Assembly: GCA_019359035.1 (NCBI GenBank) | Contig: JAHHIC010000037.1 | Location: 154,151 to 218,150 of the forward strand | Source: Scytonematopsis contorta HA4267-MV1 | GTDB lineage: Bacteria; Cyanobacteriota; Cyanobacteriia; Cyanobacteriales; Nostocaceae | Direction of reading: 5' to 3' | DNA: 64,000 nucleotides | Shown here: one piece after another, positions 63,735-64,000 of the stretch | Position numbering within the stretch: position 1 is the first letter of the stretch | Layout: every line of letters starts with the position of its first letter | The notes under the pieces: generated by a model | Told to the model about the DNA's origin: nothing | Database searches by the model: none | Seen by the model: the letters and a program-made list of their open reading frames with translations, nothing else | Translations under genes and position numbers: made by a program

Positions 63735-64000
63735 GTTTTGCTCTCTCCGTTTTGCTCTCTCCGTTTTGCTCTCTCCGTTTTGCTCTCTCCGTTTTGCTCT
63801 CTCCGTTTTGCTCTCTCCGTTTTGCTCTCTCCGTTTTGCTCTCTCCGTTTTGCTCTCTCCGTTTTGCTCTCTCCGTTTTGCTCTCTCCGTTTTGCTCTCT
63901 CCGTTTTGCTCTCTCCGTTTTGCTCTCTCCGTTTTGCTCTCTCCGTTTTGCTCTCTCCGTTTTGCTCTCTCCGTTTTGCTCTCTCCGTTTTGCTCTCTCC
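63735..64000 (+). repeat. 14-nt tandem repeat, at least 18 copies, runs off the right edge
   Basis: Perfect tandem copies of GTTTTGCTCTCTCC. It starts right after a GGGCATCTTGCCCGC hairpin and continues to the last base, so its full length is unknown. The 14-base unit is not a multiple of three and no reading frame is implied. Confidence 0.95.

Overview
The window comes from a cyanobacterium, most likely a filamentous heterocyst-forming one (Nostocales-like). Evidence includes cytochrome b6f genes (petC, petA), psbA, HIP1 octamers (2971, 40879, 53565), a PatA-type N-terminal domain, GH57 glycogen metabolism, very many short tandem heptamer-like repeats between genes, and many palindromic MITE-like elements. 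No rRNA, tRNA or CRISPR array was seen.

Layout. 1-4.7 kb: end of an HPP-family membrane transporter, two small unknown proteins, then DUF3067 divergent from petC-petA and an S4-domain gene. 4.9-10.9 kb: an accessory 'conflict' block with a Uma2 nuclease, an unknown protein plus CHAT protease operon, an SF1 helicase and a formylglycine-generating-enzyme-like (FGE) protein; the last two are broken where they meet tail to tail. 11-14 kb: psbA (Glu130 form), a frameshifted GIY-YIG gene coupled to a small ORF, a leftover second psbA tail, a 250-bp palindromic element and a flavin/pyridoxamine-oxidase-like protein. 14.5-28.7 kb is mostly core: GH57 branching enzyme, the grpE-dnaK-dnaJ-tusA-like-rsgA cluster, and pilB-pilT-pilC for type IV pili. 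28.7-33.2 kb: NACHT NTPase, secreted NucA-type nuclease, pentapeptide-repeat protein. 33.7-39 kb: second RsgA-like GTPase, small RHH and HEAT proteins, an orphan adenine methylase, a DUF433/DUF5615 toxin-antitoxin pair and decayed remnants. 39.6-43.5 kb: recD2 and an Rpn-family nuclease followed by two extra copies of its own tail. 43.7-52.1 kb: a MITE-disrupted gene, SGNH hydrolase, decayed AIM24 genes, arfB, another stand-alone Rpn tail, a PEP-CTERM protein, a RloAB-like ATPase/TOPRIM-like pair and a second full Rpn nuclease. 52.7-59.2 kb: housekeeping (aldo/keto reductase, BFN nuclease, ribE, M23 peptidase, birA, pgeF). 59.3-64 kb: two paralogous Ser/Thr kinases separated by a palindrome array, a PatA/WrbA double truncation, a decayed addiction module and a 14-nt tandem repeat running off the end.

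The most interesting system is the Rpn family. Both full-length genes contain an internal ATG preceded by a Shine-Dalgarno-like sequence exactly where three stand-alone 'tail' ORFs begin. This fits the intragenic antitoxin arrangement known for Rpn nucleases and suggests that free copies of the antitoxin part have been made. The second theme is defence/conflict machinery (CHAT+FGE sharing a GxQNINF motif, NACHT, RloAB-like) in various states of decay, with several deletion scars that join two truncated genes.
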